A DNA stretch of 64,000 bases from Ralstonia pickettii (GTDB lineage Bacteria; Pseudomonadota; Gammaproteobacteria; Burkholderiales; Burkholderiaceae). The stretch lies in NCBI RefSeq assembly GCF_000607165.1, contig NZ_JFZG01000024.1, positions 496,001 through 560,000 on the forward strand, given 5' to 3'. Shown piece after piece: positions 17,740 through 25,823 of this stretch; position 1 is the stretch's first letter, and the number at the start of each line of letters is the position of its first letter. Under the pieces are notes generated by a model, which made no database searches, was not told the origin of the DNA, and saw only the letters and a program-made list of their open reading frames with translations. The translations under genes and the position numbers were made by a program.

Positions 17740-19461
17740 CTAGGCCGGCGCCGGTGTGCCGGCTGTTGATGCCAGCGACTGCACGCACTCATCCACGCTC
17801 AGCTCATGCAGCATCTCGGTGCGCAGCGTGTTATCGGTGGCACGCTGCAGGACCGTCAGCGCGCGCGGCTTGAGTCGCACCAGCATCAGTTGCAGGCCGC
17901 GCGCTGCACATTCGGCGGCAAAGATGCGCAGCGCCTCGATGGCCGAGCCGTCGACGTCCGGTGTTTCTTCCAGGCTGATCATGACGGTGCGCAGCGCGGG
18001 TTCGTGCGGCTGTTGCAGCATCGCGCGCACCGCGCCGAGCACGCGTTCGGTGTTGGCGAAAAACAGCGGTACTTCCGGCCGGACGATCAGCACGCCAGGC
18101 ACGGCCTTGGCTTCCGGGTGCAGAGACACGTCGACAAAATCGTGGCTCTCGCGCAGGCGGCCGAGCACGCTTACGTTGGGCTCGGAGAGCTGGCGCAGAG
18201 TGAGCAGCAGGCTCACGCCAATCGCGGCCAGCAGCCCGTGCAACACGCCCAGCACCAGCACGGCCAGCAACGCGGCAATCACCACCAGCCGATCGCGGCG
18301 CCAAGCCCAGTAGGGCTTGAACACAGCCGGATGCAACGAATGGCTCACCGCAAAGATCACGATGGCCGCCAGCACCGGCTCGGGAATGCGCGCGAGCTGC
18401 GGCAGGAACAACCACACGATCAGCGCCACCACCGCTGCCGCGCACAGCCCGGCCAGACGTGATTGCGCGCCCGCGGCTTCGTTGGCAGACGTGGCTGAAT
18501 ACCCCGCGCCGACGGGCATGCCGTGTAGCAGGCCCGAGAGCAGATTCGCGCAGCCCAGTGCGACGAGGTCACGGTTGGCGGAGATGCCATCTCCGTGCTT
18601 GAGCGCGAAGTTGCGGATGGAGCCATAGGACTCGGCATAGAGGATCAGCATGAGCGCAAAACCGAGTTCAGCGCTTTCCATCCATTGCACCCGGTTCAGC
18701 GCAGGCACGCCGAAGCTGATGTTCTGCAGGTCGATATGGCCGACCACGGCAATGCCGTAGCTGTGCCAGTCGATCCAGTAGCCGGCCGCGATGGCCAGCA
18801 CGATGACGACCAGCGTGGCCGGAATGCGCCCCCAGCGCCCAAGGCCGAAGAGTAGGGCGAGTGCGACGGCTCCCAATGTCGTGCTGTACCGGTTGGCACT
18901 GGCCGCACTGGTGATGAGATCAAGCGCGATGCGTGGCGTGTCACTGTGGCGCACCGCCACGTCGAGGATCTTGGGCAACTGCTTGACGGCAATCGTCAGC
19001 GCCAGCCCGAACGTGAAACCGCGCAGCACCGGCCGCGCGATGAAATCCGACATGCCGCCCAGGCGTGCCGCGCCAGCCACGATGAACAGCACCCCCGTCG
19101 CGATGATGAGCGCCGCTGCCATCGTGAGCGCCGTCGCGCCGTTACCGCTAGGTTCCGATAGCACCGTCGCAAACAGCACGGCGGCCGACGACGACGTGGC
19201 CGAGACAATGGCAAAGCGGCTCGTGCCGACCAATGAATAGACCACCAGGCCGCACAGCAACGCGATCAGCCCGGCCTGCGGCGGCAGGCTGGCGATGCCA
19301 GCGTAGGCAACGGCTTCGGGCAGCAACAGGCCCGCAATCGAGAACCCGGCGATGACATCGCGCACCACGCGCTTCTGTGGCGGCTGTGGTGGCGCATCCA
19401 GCGGGGCGAAGCCCTCTGGGTGTTGCAGGGCGACGGCGAGATGTTCGTTGCTGGGGGGCAT
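17740..19461 (-). CDS. SulP-family inorganic anion transporter with STAS domain
   Basis: 573 residues. Inner-membrane carrier for sulfate, bicarbonate or a related anion. The N-terminal ~420 residues have many hydrophobic segments and the SulP signature near GLLLPEAVAYAGIASLPPQAGL. The C-terminal ~110 residues form a STAS domain (EETPDVDGSAIEALRIFAAE). It is convergent with acvB (49-bp gap) and there is no carbonic anhydrase or sulfate-assimilation gene nearby, so the substrate is open. Confidence 0.9.
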   Translation of the reverse strand: MPPSNEHLAVALQHPEGFAPLDAPPQPPQKRVVRDVIAGFSIAGLLLPEAVAYAGIASLPPQAGLIALLCGLVVYSLVGTSRFAIVSATSSSAAVLFATVLSEPSGNGATALTMAAALIIATGVLFIVAGAARLGGMSDFIARPVLRGFTFGLALTIAVKQLPKILDVAVRHSDTPRIALDLITSAASANRYSTTLGAVALALLFGLGRWGRIPATLVVIVLAIAAGYWIDWHSYGIAVVGHIDLQNISFGVPALNRVQWMESAELGFALMLILYAESYGSIRNFALKHGDGISANRDLVALGCANLLSGLLHGMPVGAGYSATSANEAAGAQSRLAGLCAAAVVALIVWLFLPQLARIPEPVLAAIVIFAVSHSLHPAVFKPYWAWRRDRLVVIAALLAVLVLGVLHGLLAAIGVSLLLTLRQLSEPNVSVLGRLRESHDFVDVSLHPEAKAVPGVLIVRPEVPLFFANTERVLGAVRAMLQQPHEPALRTVMISLEETPDVDGSAIEALRIFAAECAARGLQLMLVRLKPRALTVLQRATDNTLRTEMLHELSVDECVQSLASTAGTPAPA

Positions 19462-19490
19462 GCGATGCGGTGATCAGGCTGAAATGGACG

Positions 19491-19518
19491 ACGCCGCGGT
19501 CCGGGTGGGCCGCGGCGT
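19491..19518 (-). terminator. Probable terminator hairpin
   Basis: A 9-bp GC-rich stem, ACGCCGCGG (19491-19499) pairing with CCGCGGCGT (19510-19518), loop 10. It is downstream of the DUF3761 gene (stop at 19541) on the minus strand. No strong U-run follows, so efficiency is uncertain. Confidence 0.5.
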
Positions 19519-19540
19519 GCGGGTTTGCTTCGGGCGTGTC

Positions 19541-20095
19541 TTACTTGGTACAGGCCTTGTTGCGGCTGGGGCGCATGCCGGCGGCCTTGGCGTCGGCTTC
19601 AGTCATGTATTCGCCCTGTTTGGTCTTGCCGTAGTAGCGATCGCCCGGGCAGTGGTAGACCTTGGTGCTGGCATTGGCCCACACCTTGTCGGGGCCGCCG
19701 CCGGGGGCAACGGTGCCCGCAGCGGCCGCAGCAGGTTTGGCAGGCGCTGCGGCTGCAGGTTTGGCTGCTGGCGCGGGGGCGGGAGCCGGAGCGGCGGCAG
19801 GTGCAGCGGGAGCGGCTGCGGCAGGTTTGGCCGGAGCCGGTGCGGCAGGTGCTGCTGCAGGCGCGGCCGGCGCGGCAGCAGGTGCACCGCCTGCGCTGGC
19901 TTTCTTGTCGACACCACCATGGCCGCGGCAAGCGCCCTTGAGCGTCGCGCCGCTGTAAGGCGTGCCGTCCTTGCAGACCGCGTGGACGGCCGCTGGGGCC
20001 GCTGCCGGTGCGGTGGCGGGCGCGGCGGTGCCCTGCGCAAACGCCGAGCCCATCACCAGCGCACCCATCGAAAACATCAACGCAGACAGTTTCAT
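19541..20095 (-). CDS. Exported DUF3761-type protein with long Ala/Pro spacer
   Basis: 184 residues. The signal peptide [20 protein letters not shown] is cleaved before QGTAAP. An N-terminal DUF3761-like unit ([24 protein letters not shown], read in pieces, with two Cys) is followed by about 75 residues of almost pure Ala/Pro with a few Lys. A C-terminal conserved block ([20 protein letters not shown]) carries two more Cys. The spacer resembles a flexible periplasmic or wall-spanning linker. Function unknown. It is transcribed alone and ends at the hairpin at 19491. Confidence 0.75.
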   Translation of the reverse strand: MKLSALMFSMGALVMGSAFAQGTAAPATAPAAAPAAVHAVCKDGTPYSGATLKGACRGHGGVDKKASAGGAPAAAPAAPAAAPAAPAPAKPAAAAPAAPAAAPAPAPAPAAKPAAAAPAKPAAAAAGTVAPGGGPDKVWANASTKVYHCPGDRYYGKTKQGEYMTEADAKAAGMRPSRNKACTK

Positions 20096-20175
20096 AACGA
20101 GACCCTCAACGAGGCACGGAGATACGTGCGTGACCGATTAACGCTGGCCGACGGCGCGCGTTGACCCACCCGAGG

Positions 20176-20193
20176 GTTTGTCAGAAGACAAAC
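20176..20193. promoter_or_regulatory. Short perfect inverted repeat
   Basis: GTTTGTC (20176-20182), AGAA, GACAAAC (20187-20193). It lies in the 209-bp gap between the DUF3761 gene start (20095) and the LysR gene stop (20305), both on the minus strand. It could be an operator for the DUF3761 gene or a weak hairpin ending the LysR transcript. Confidence 0.35.
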
Positions 20194-20304
20194 GCTGCAA
20201 TGTTGATCATTCCGCAACAGTCGGCGTCGCTTGTGTTGCGCCAACGGGCGATGCGGCGTCGGCGCCATCCCAGCATAGGCAAGATCACGTGGCCCGGCGA
20301 GGTT

Positions 20305-21231
20305 TCAGGCGAATGCGTCGACGCCCTGGACCAGCCGCTTTGCCAGACGGGGCTGCCGTAGTTGTTCGAGCCACCATTGGAGTGCACGGCCTTCACCGTC
20401 GCCATCGCCGCTGCGCCAGCCGACGTAGAGCAGATTCGGTTCGCGCGGATCGGTGGTGCGCTTTTCAATCAGCTCCCCGCGCGCGAGCAGCGATGCCATG
20501 CGGTGCCTCGGCAGCCAGCCGACGCCCAGGCCGTCGCGCTGCGCAAGCGTTTTGGCACGCATGCTGGGCACGGCCAGCGTAGGTTGCCCGCTGAGCATGC
20601 CGTAGGCGCGGCCGGCGGTGGTTCGCGCTGAATCGGCCACCACCACGGCCCGATGCCGGGCAATTTCCTCGCGCGTGAGCGGCGCCTCGATGGCTGCCAG
20701 CGGATGCCGTGGCGACACGGCAAACACCCATTCCACCACGCCCAGTTCGAACCACCCGAGGTTCGGGATGGACGGCGGCTCGTTCGTCGCCCCGATGACG
20801 AGGTCGGCGCGGCCATCACGCAGCGCCTCCCATGTGCCGGCCAGCACCTCGTGCGTCACGCGCAGCGCCACGCCCGATTGCAGCGCATCGAACGCGTGCA
20901 TCACGGGCATGAGCGATTCGAACTCCAGCAGCTCGTCCGTCACGATCCACAAGCGGTCTTCCCAGCCGTTGGCTACCTGCCGCACGCGCTGCGTCACGCG
21001 CGATACGTCCTGCGACAGCCGCGCGGCTTCTTCCGTCAACAACTGCCCGGCGCGCGTGAGCTGCAGCCGGTAGCCGCGCCGATCAAAGAGTAGGGCGTCG
21101 AAGCGCTGCTCCAGTTGCCGCGCGGCATACGACACGGTCGACGGCGCCTTGCCCAGTTGCGCCGCCGCGCGCGACAGGCTGCCCGTCTGCCGGATGGCCT
21201 CCAGCAGGGCCAATTCTTCATCCGTCAACAT
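20305..21231 (-). CDS. LysR-family transcriptional regulator
   Basis: 308 residues from the ATG at 21231, which has AAGGAA upstream on its strand; the slightly longer frame would need a TTG. The N-terminal helix-turn-helix is clear (GSLSRAAAQLGKAPSTVSYA) and the effector domain follows. It is divergent from a short-chain dehydrogenase at 21344, and the 112-bp gap carries a dyad at 21244-21262, so that gene is its probable target. The inducer is unknown. Confidence 0.9.
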   Translation of the reverse strand: MLTDEELALLEAIRQTGSLSRAAAQLGKAPSTVSYAARQLEQRFDALLFDRRGYRLQLTRAGQLLTEEAARLSQDVSRVTQRVRQVANGWEDRLWIVTDELLEFESLMPVMHAFDALQSGVALRVTHEVLAGTWEALRDGRADLVIGATNEPPSIPNLGWFELGVVEWVFAVSPRHPLAAIEAPLTREEIARHRAVVVADSARTTAGRAYGMLSGQPTLAVPSMRAKTLAQRDGLGVGWLPRHRMASLLARGELIEKRTTDPREPNLLYVGWRSGDGDGEGRALQWWLEQLRQPRLAKRLVQGVDAFA

Positions 21232-21243
21232 GTGCAATTCCTT

Positions 21244-21262
21244 CGAACATATTCATCGTTCG
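21244..21262. promoter_or_regulatory. Inverted repeat in LysR/SDR divergent gap
   Basis: CGAAC (21244-21248), nine bases, GTTCG (21258-21262). Its position between the two divergent starts fits a LysR operator, though it is not a canonical T-N11-A palindrome. Confidence 0.4.
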
Positions 21263-21343
21263 GATCGTATGGCAAACCGCTTGCCCGCGTCCACACTGCA
21301 GTCACGCGATTGTTCAAGTTCAATTTTCCTACTGGAGGACATC

Positions 21344-22093
21344 ATGAATCGCTTCGAAGGCAAGACCGTTCTGGTCACTGGCGGCAACAGCGGTATTGGC
21401 CTGGCAGCCGCCCAGGCATTTGTGCGCGAAGGCGCCCGCGTGGTCATTACCGGCCGTGACGCCGCAGCGCTGGAAACGGCGCGCGCCGCACTCGGCAACA
21501 ACGCCATCGCCATCCGCAATGAAACCGGCAGCGTGGCGGCCGCACGCGAGCTGACCCGTCAGCTGCAGGAGGCAGGCGTGCGTCTGGATGCCGTGTTCAT
21601 TAACGCCGGCATGGCCAGGTTTGCCGCCGTACCGGACGTGGACGAGGCCCTTTGGGATGCCACCTTCAACGCCAACGTGAAGGGCGCGTTCTTTCAGATC
21701 CAGGCACTGTTGCCCATCCTCAACAAGGGCACGTCGATCGTGCTGAACGGCTCCATCAACGCGCACATCGGCATGCCGAATTCGTCGGTGTATGCAGCGA
21801 GCAAGGCTGCGCTGATCTCGCTGGCGAAGACGCTGTCGGGTGAGCTGATCGGCTCGGGCATCCGCGTGAATGTGGTCAGCCCCGGCCCGGTGACGACACC
21901 GCTGTACGGCAAGCTCGGCCTGGACGCTGACACGCTGGCCGCCACCGCTGCGCAGATCCAGGACCAGGTGCCGCTGGGCCGCTTCGGCCAGCCGGAAGAG
22001 ATTGCTTCGACAGTGCTGCATCTGTCGGCGCCGGAATCGGCCTTCATTGTTGGCACGGAGATCATTGCCGACGGCGGCATGAGCCAGCTTTAA
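21344..22093 (+). CDS. Short-chain dehydrogenase/reductase
   Basis: 249 residues. NAD(P)-dependent oxidoreductase with the Rossmann motif TGGNSGIG near residue 12, the NAG motif (FINAGMARF), catalytic Ser in LNGSINAH, and the YAASK active-site Tyr and Lys. The C-terminal EIIADGGMSQL is typical of classical SDRs. The ATG at 21344 is preceded by GGAGGAC. It is divergent from a LysR gene, a common layout for quinone or aldehyde stress reductases. The substrate cannot be predicted. Confidence 0.9.
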   Translation: MNRFEGKTVLVTGGNSGIGLAAAQAFVREGARVVITGRDAAALETARAALGNNAIAIRNETGSVAAARELTRQLQEAGVRLDAVFINAGMARFAAVPDVDEALWDATFNANVKGAFFQIQALLPILNKGTSIVLNGSINAHIGMPNSSVYAASKAALISLAKTLSGELIGSGIRVNVVSPGPVTTPLYGKLGLDADTLAATAAQIQDQVPLGRFGQPEEIASTVLHLSAPESAFIVGTEIIADGGMSQL

Positions 22094-22132
22094 GCCCACC
22101 CGGTGGCCGGTATCCCCGACTTGGTGGCGAGC

Positions 22133-22165
22133 GCAAGGCGGCTTGCTGTAAGCGCTGCGCCTTGC
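22133..22165. terminator. Possible bidirectional terminator hairpin
   Basis: GCAAGGCG (22133-22140) pairs with CGCCTTGC (22158-22165), 8 bp, loop 17, in the 89-bp gap between the convergent SDR (stop 22093) and TonB-receptor (stop 22183) genes. No U-run is visible, so this is tentative. Confidence 0.35.
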
Positions 22166-22182
22166 CGCCTGGCCGGCCAACG

Positions 22183-24507
22183 TCAGAAGCTGCGGGTCAC
22201 GCGCAGTGTCAGGGTGCGGCCCGGCTGAACCGGGATGAAGTTCCCGGACTGTGCGTTGCCGTACGCCCGGATATTGAAGAGATTGCGGGCGAAGAGGTCG
22301 ACGCTCCAGGATTTCTGGTGCCAGAAGAGACTGGTGTCGACGCGCACAAAGCCGGGCATGCGAAACGGAGTGTCGCCGTAGCATGGGGCGCCGCGTTGCC
22401 CCGTGATGCCAATCCCGGCGCCTGCGCCTTTCAATTGACCCGCCTGCATGGTGTACGTCGTCCAAAGCGCCCCGCTCAGGAATGGCGCCTGCGGCAGGAA
22501 CCCCGTGGTCAGCGCGCCGGATACGCGAGACAGTGCCACCCACAGCGAAGTGTCCAAGCCCTTCGTTACTGCCCCTTGCATCGAGACTTCCAGCCCTTCG
22601 CTGCTCTGGTGCGCGATTTGTGTGTCGTAGCCGGCGGGCGCCACATCCACCAGCCTCACGTGGTGCGCATCGATGCGATACAGCGCCGCCTGCATCGTCA
22701 GCGCGCGGTTGGCATCTGCCCAGCGCAGGCCGGTTTCCAGCTGGCGACTCCGTTCAGGCAACAAGGCTTCGCACGGGTCGAAGTAGCCGGTGTTGAGACG
22801 GAAACCGCGCGAGTAATCGGCAAACCATGCGGTATGCGGCGTCAGCTTGTAGAGCACGCCCAGCGACGGTGTCCAGGCCGAGCCCTGAAGTTGCGCGCGC
22901 GGCAGTTTGGCGATGTAGTCATTCACGTACAGGGCGCCGGACAGCTCCCAACGCGCGCCAATGGCAATCTGGTCGCGCGCGCGAAACACCGACTGCCGCA
23001 CCGATTGCGAGACCTGAATGCCCGGCACGAACGTGGCCGGCGGCAGTTGAACAGGTGCAAACGGATTCTGCGGCATCAGAAAAGGCGTCGCCGCAAAGAC
23101 CATGTCCTGCCGCTCCTGAAACTCATCCCAGCCGAATGTGAGCACGTGCTGGAACGGCCCATGTGCGAACCTGCCCGTGAGCTCGTTCGAGATGGCCCAC
23201 GAGGTGTCGTTGCTGCGATCGCCAAAGTTCAGCGTTGACGTAGGCGCCGTGTTGTTGACCACGAGCGCCGTATGCCAAAGCGCAGATTGTTCGGTGAGCG
23301 CTTCGTACGTGCCACGTGAGTGCAAGGACCAATCGTCCGTGAGGTTGCGCGAGATCTTGTAATAGGCGCGGCTCGCGCGGGACTGCACGTTGTCGTCGGC
23401 ATTACCTAGCGGGCTTTGCATGGCCAGTCGGACAGGCGCGCCATTCAATGCAAACGTGGCGGGCGGCATGGGCTGGCGGCTGGTGACGGATTCCAGTCCG
23501 ACTGTGACTTCCGTAGCAGCATCGTGCCAGCCGAGCGCTGCAAGCCCGTAGCTCTTGTGCCGACCGGCGTATCCCGAATCACTGTTGGCCGTCGTGTCCT
23601 GCAACGCCACCGCCCGGTAAGACAGGTCGGTCGATCCGATCGGGCCGGCCAGATCCACCACGGCTTTGCGCTCGGCGTGCGAGCCGATTTCCACTGCCAC
23701 CGTTCGTTGTGGCGCTACCGTGGGTGCCCTGAGATTGGCATTGATGCCGCCCACGGCGGTCGGGGCGCCCCCGATGTCAGCATGCGTTCCCTTGATCACC
23801 GAAACATCCTCTACCGCCTCGATGGGTCGCACCGCAGCCATCTTGTCGGGCTGGCCATCGACGAATATCTGCCCTGTCATGAAACCCCGCGTGGCGTACC
23901 GTGGGGGGGCCGAGGGGTCGAGCGACACCGACGAGACACCGGCAAGCGCCAGGGCATCCGCCATCGACGGGGCATTCTGGCTGGTAAGCAAGTCTCTTGT
24001 GAGGGTGCTTACGGCGTGAGGCACGCTCGTGATGGGCGTCTCGACATGCGTGACGGAGCCTGTTGTGAAGACGGCAAAGTCGCTGCCTGTCCGCGCGCGT
24101 ACTTCGGCCGGGGGCAGGGTCCCGATGTCGCGCGGCTCGTCAGGCGCGCGCACGATGGTCAACGTGTTGTCGGGCAGTGTGGTCAGTTGCAGACCGCTGT
24201 CTTTGAGGGCCTGCTCCGCCGCCTGCTGGGCCGACATGGCGCCGCGAACCGGACCGGCCAACAGGTCTTTGGCAAGACCGGAGGGGAACGACATGGGCTG
24301 TCCGCTCACTTGGGCGATTTCCATCAACACGCGCTCCAAGGGCGCCCGCTCGATAGAAAAATCCCATGTGCCCAGCGGGGCAGCGTGGGCGTACTGCGCA
24401 GCGAACAGCGCCGCAAGACCAAACAGTCGTACCCGGTGCAATGTGGGCCCCGTGCGCGGCAGGCAAGCCTGCGCCGCAGCGCATGCAATGGCATTAGACG
24501 ACCGCAT
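22183..24507 (-). CDS. TonB-dependent outer-membrane receptor with N-terminal signalling (STN) domain
   Basis: 774 residues from the ATG at 24507 (an ATG at 24546 adds 13 residues; neither has a clear ribosome site). A signal peptide ends near AAQYAHA. The STN/secretin-like domain follows (LERVLMEIAQVSGQPMSFPS), then the plug (AVSTLTRDLLTSQNAPSMAD, with ATRGF) and a 22-strand barrel ending in the expected Phe (RVTRSF). Such receptors import ferric siderophores or similar ligands, and those with STN domains signal to a FecR/FecI pair. No sigma/anti-sigma pair, siderophore genes or permease lie nearby, so the ligand and signalling partner are unknown. Confidence 0.9.
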   Translation of the reverse strand: MRSSNAIACAAAQACLPRTGPTLHRVRLFGLAALFAAQYAHAAPLGTWDFSIERAPLERVLMEIAQVSGQPMSFPSGLAKDLLAGPVRGAMSAQQAAEQALKDSGLQLTTLPDNTLTIVRAPDEPRDIGTLPPAEVRARTGSDFAVFTTGSVTHVETPITSVPHAVSTLTRDLLTSQNAPSMADALALAGVSSVSLDPSAPPRYATRGFMTGQIFVDGQPDKMAAVRPIEAVEDVSVIKGTHADIGGAPTAVGGINANLRAPTVAPQRTVAVEIGSHAERKAVVDLAGPIGSTDLSYRAVALQDTTANSDSGYAGRHKSYGLAALGWHDAATEVTVGLESVTSRQPMPPATFALNGAPVRLAMQSPLGNADDNVQSRASRAYYKISRNLTDDWSLHSRGTYEALTEQSALWHTALVVNNTAPTSTLNFGDRSNDTSWAISNELTGRFAHGPFQHVLTFGWDEFQERQDMVFAATPFLMPQNPFAPVQLPPATFVPGIQVSQSVRQSVFRARDQIAIGARWELSGALYVNDYIAKLPRAQLQGSAWTPSLGVLYKLTPHTAWFADYSRGFRLNTGYFDPCEALLPERSRQLETGLRWADANRALTMQAALYRIDAHHVRLVDVAPAGYDTQIAHQSSEGLEVSMQGAVTKGLDTSLWVALSRVSGALTTGFLPQAPFLSGALWTTYTMQAGQLKGAGAGIGITGQRGAPCYGDTPFRMPGFVRVDTSLFWHQKSWSVDLFARNLFNIRAYGNAQSGNFIPVQPGRTLTLRVTRSF

Positions 24508-24956
24508 GGTGGTGATGCACGCAGCGCAGCGGTACTTCGAGCACATCCTGACGAGCGATCAGGCGGCGGGGTCTGCGGTCACCCTGGCGTGCGGGGCTCC
24601 GTCTCCATAGCGGGTCCGGAAAACACAGCGCCGCCGCTTACAGTGCAGCGTAGCGTGAGCCCCTGCGCACATCTCTCTTGTTAGGCGAATTCCCCTTTTG
24701 TGCTGCCCCTTCATCACGCAAGTCCCCCCGACTTTTTTTTTGGTGGTACGGCGCATGACGGCGTGCAGGAACCATGCCATGTGGAGCTTTGGTGGGCAAG
24801 GACGCGCTTTGCCGCGACGCCTGACAGGATGCGTCGTCAAGCTTCCATGGAGGGGCAGGTTTGATGAGCTTTTTTCAAGATGTTTTCTGGCTGTACGTCC
24901 GAGGTTCTGGACTTGCGGTGAACATTGTTGAGCTTTCTGGTGGGGAGTGAGCGCGC
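24508..24956. other. 449-bp stretch without a convincing gene
   Basis: It lies between the TonB-receptor start and the SDR gene stop. Parts (about 24661-24780 and 24841-24940) are more AT-rich than the flanks and include a run of nine T. I found no clear Fur box, RNA gene, repeat or coding frame. It presumably holds the receptor promoter. Confidence 0.5.
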
Positions 24957-25763
24957 TCAGGAGAGGCCGAATGTTTTCCTCAGGCTCGAGTCAACGGGGC
25001 CTGCCGGCATGAACCGGCGCAGCTTGCTCAGAAGAGATGCCTCGCCTTTGGGCGTGCGGCGCATCTTCCATGCTCCCAGTGCAGCATCGACGATGGTGCT
25101 CGCGACCCCATCGGGGTCCGGCGCCTTCTGGACACTTTTTTGAATCGCCTGCGAAACGATGCCGCGCTCCGCGTCGTAGGCGGAGACCTTGGAAACCGCT
25201 TGAGGTGCGTTGGCATCCAGGCTGGTTCTGGTGAATGACGGCTCGACAAGCACCACACGGATTCCGAACTTGCGCACCTCGTGATCCAAGGTCTCGGACA
25301 TTCCCTCCACTGCGTGCTTGGATGCCGAATACAGGCCCATGTAAGGCGCTGGCAGAAAGCCGAGCACCGAGCTGATGTTGACGATGCGCCCCGAGCGTTG
25401 CGCGCGCATGTGCGGCAGTACGGCTTGCGTGGTGCGCAAGATGCCGAACACGTTGGTGTCGAACAGCGTCTGGGCTTCGGCCACCGACGTTTCTTCTGTC
25501 GCGCCGAGCAGGGCCACGCCGGCGCTGTTGACCAGCACATCAATACGCTTGGTCTGCGCGATGATCGTCTCGATTCCGCGCTGGACAGAGGTTTCATCAC
25601 GGATATCCATCTGGACCAGTTCAACACCCGCGATCGGTTGAGTGCGAGCGATGTTGCGCACGGTGCCGAATACGCGGCACCCGCGCAGAGCAAACTTCGC
25701 GGCGGTGGCACGGCCGATGCCTGAGGACACGCCGGTAATCACAACGACTTTGGAATTCGACAT
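24957..25763 (-). CDS. Short-chain dehydrogenase/reductase
   Basis: 268 residues. The Rossmann motif TGVSSGIG is near residue 10, followed by NSAGVALLG, catalytic Ser in VNISSVLGF and the active-site YSASKHA. The long C-terminus after PSFTRTSL suits retinol-dehydrogenase-like SDRs that reduce aldehydes or ketones. It begins 60 bp after the efflux outer-membrane gene stops on the same strand, so it is probably part of the TetR-controlled efflux regulon. A detoxifying reduction coupled to export is an inference. Confidence 0.88.
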   Translation of the reverse strand: MSNSKVVVITGVSSGIGRATAAKFALRGCRVFGTVRNIARTQPIAGVELVQMDIRDETSVQRGIETIIAQTKRIDVLVNSAGVALLGATEETSVAEAQTLFDTNVFGILRTTQAVLPHMRAQRSGRIVNISSVLGFLPAPYMGLYSASKHAVEGMSETLDHEVRKFGIRVVLVEPSFTRTSLDANAPQAVSKVSAYDAERGIVSQAIQKSVQKAPDPDGVASTIVDAALGAWKMRRTPKGEASLLSKLRRFMPAGPVDSSLRKTFGLS

Positions 25764-25823
25764 GGTAATTTCTTTCTGTATGGGTAAATGGGATCTGCGG
25801 TAAGTCGGGTTTTTGTCAGCGGT

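Noticed and set aside
19700-19890. Repetitive GC tract as a mobile or tandem DNA repeat
   Set aside because: It is the codon-level result of the Ala/Pro spacer in the DUF3761 protein and has no fixed unit.
24559-24840. 93-codon minus-strand frame upstream of the TonB receptor
   Set aside because: No ribosome site, Arg-rich composition and no family. The stretch is treated as non-coding.
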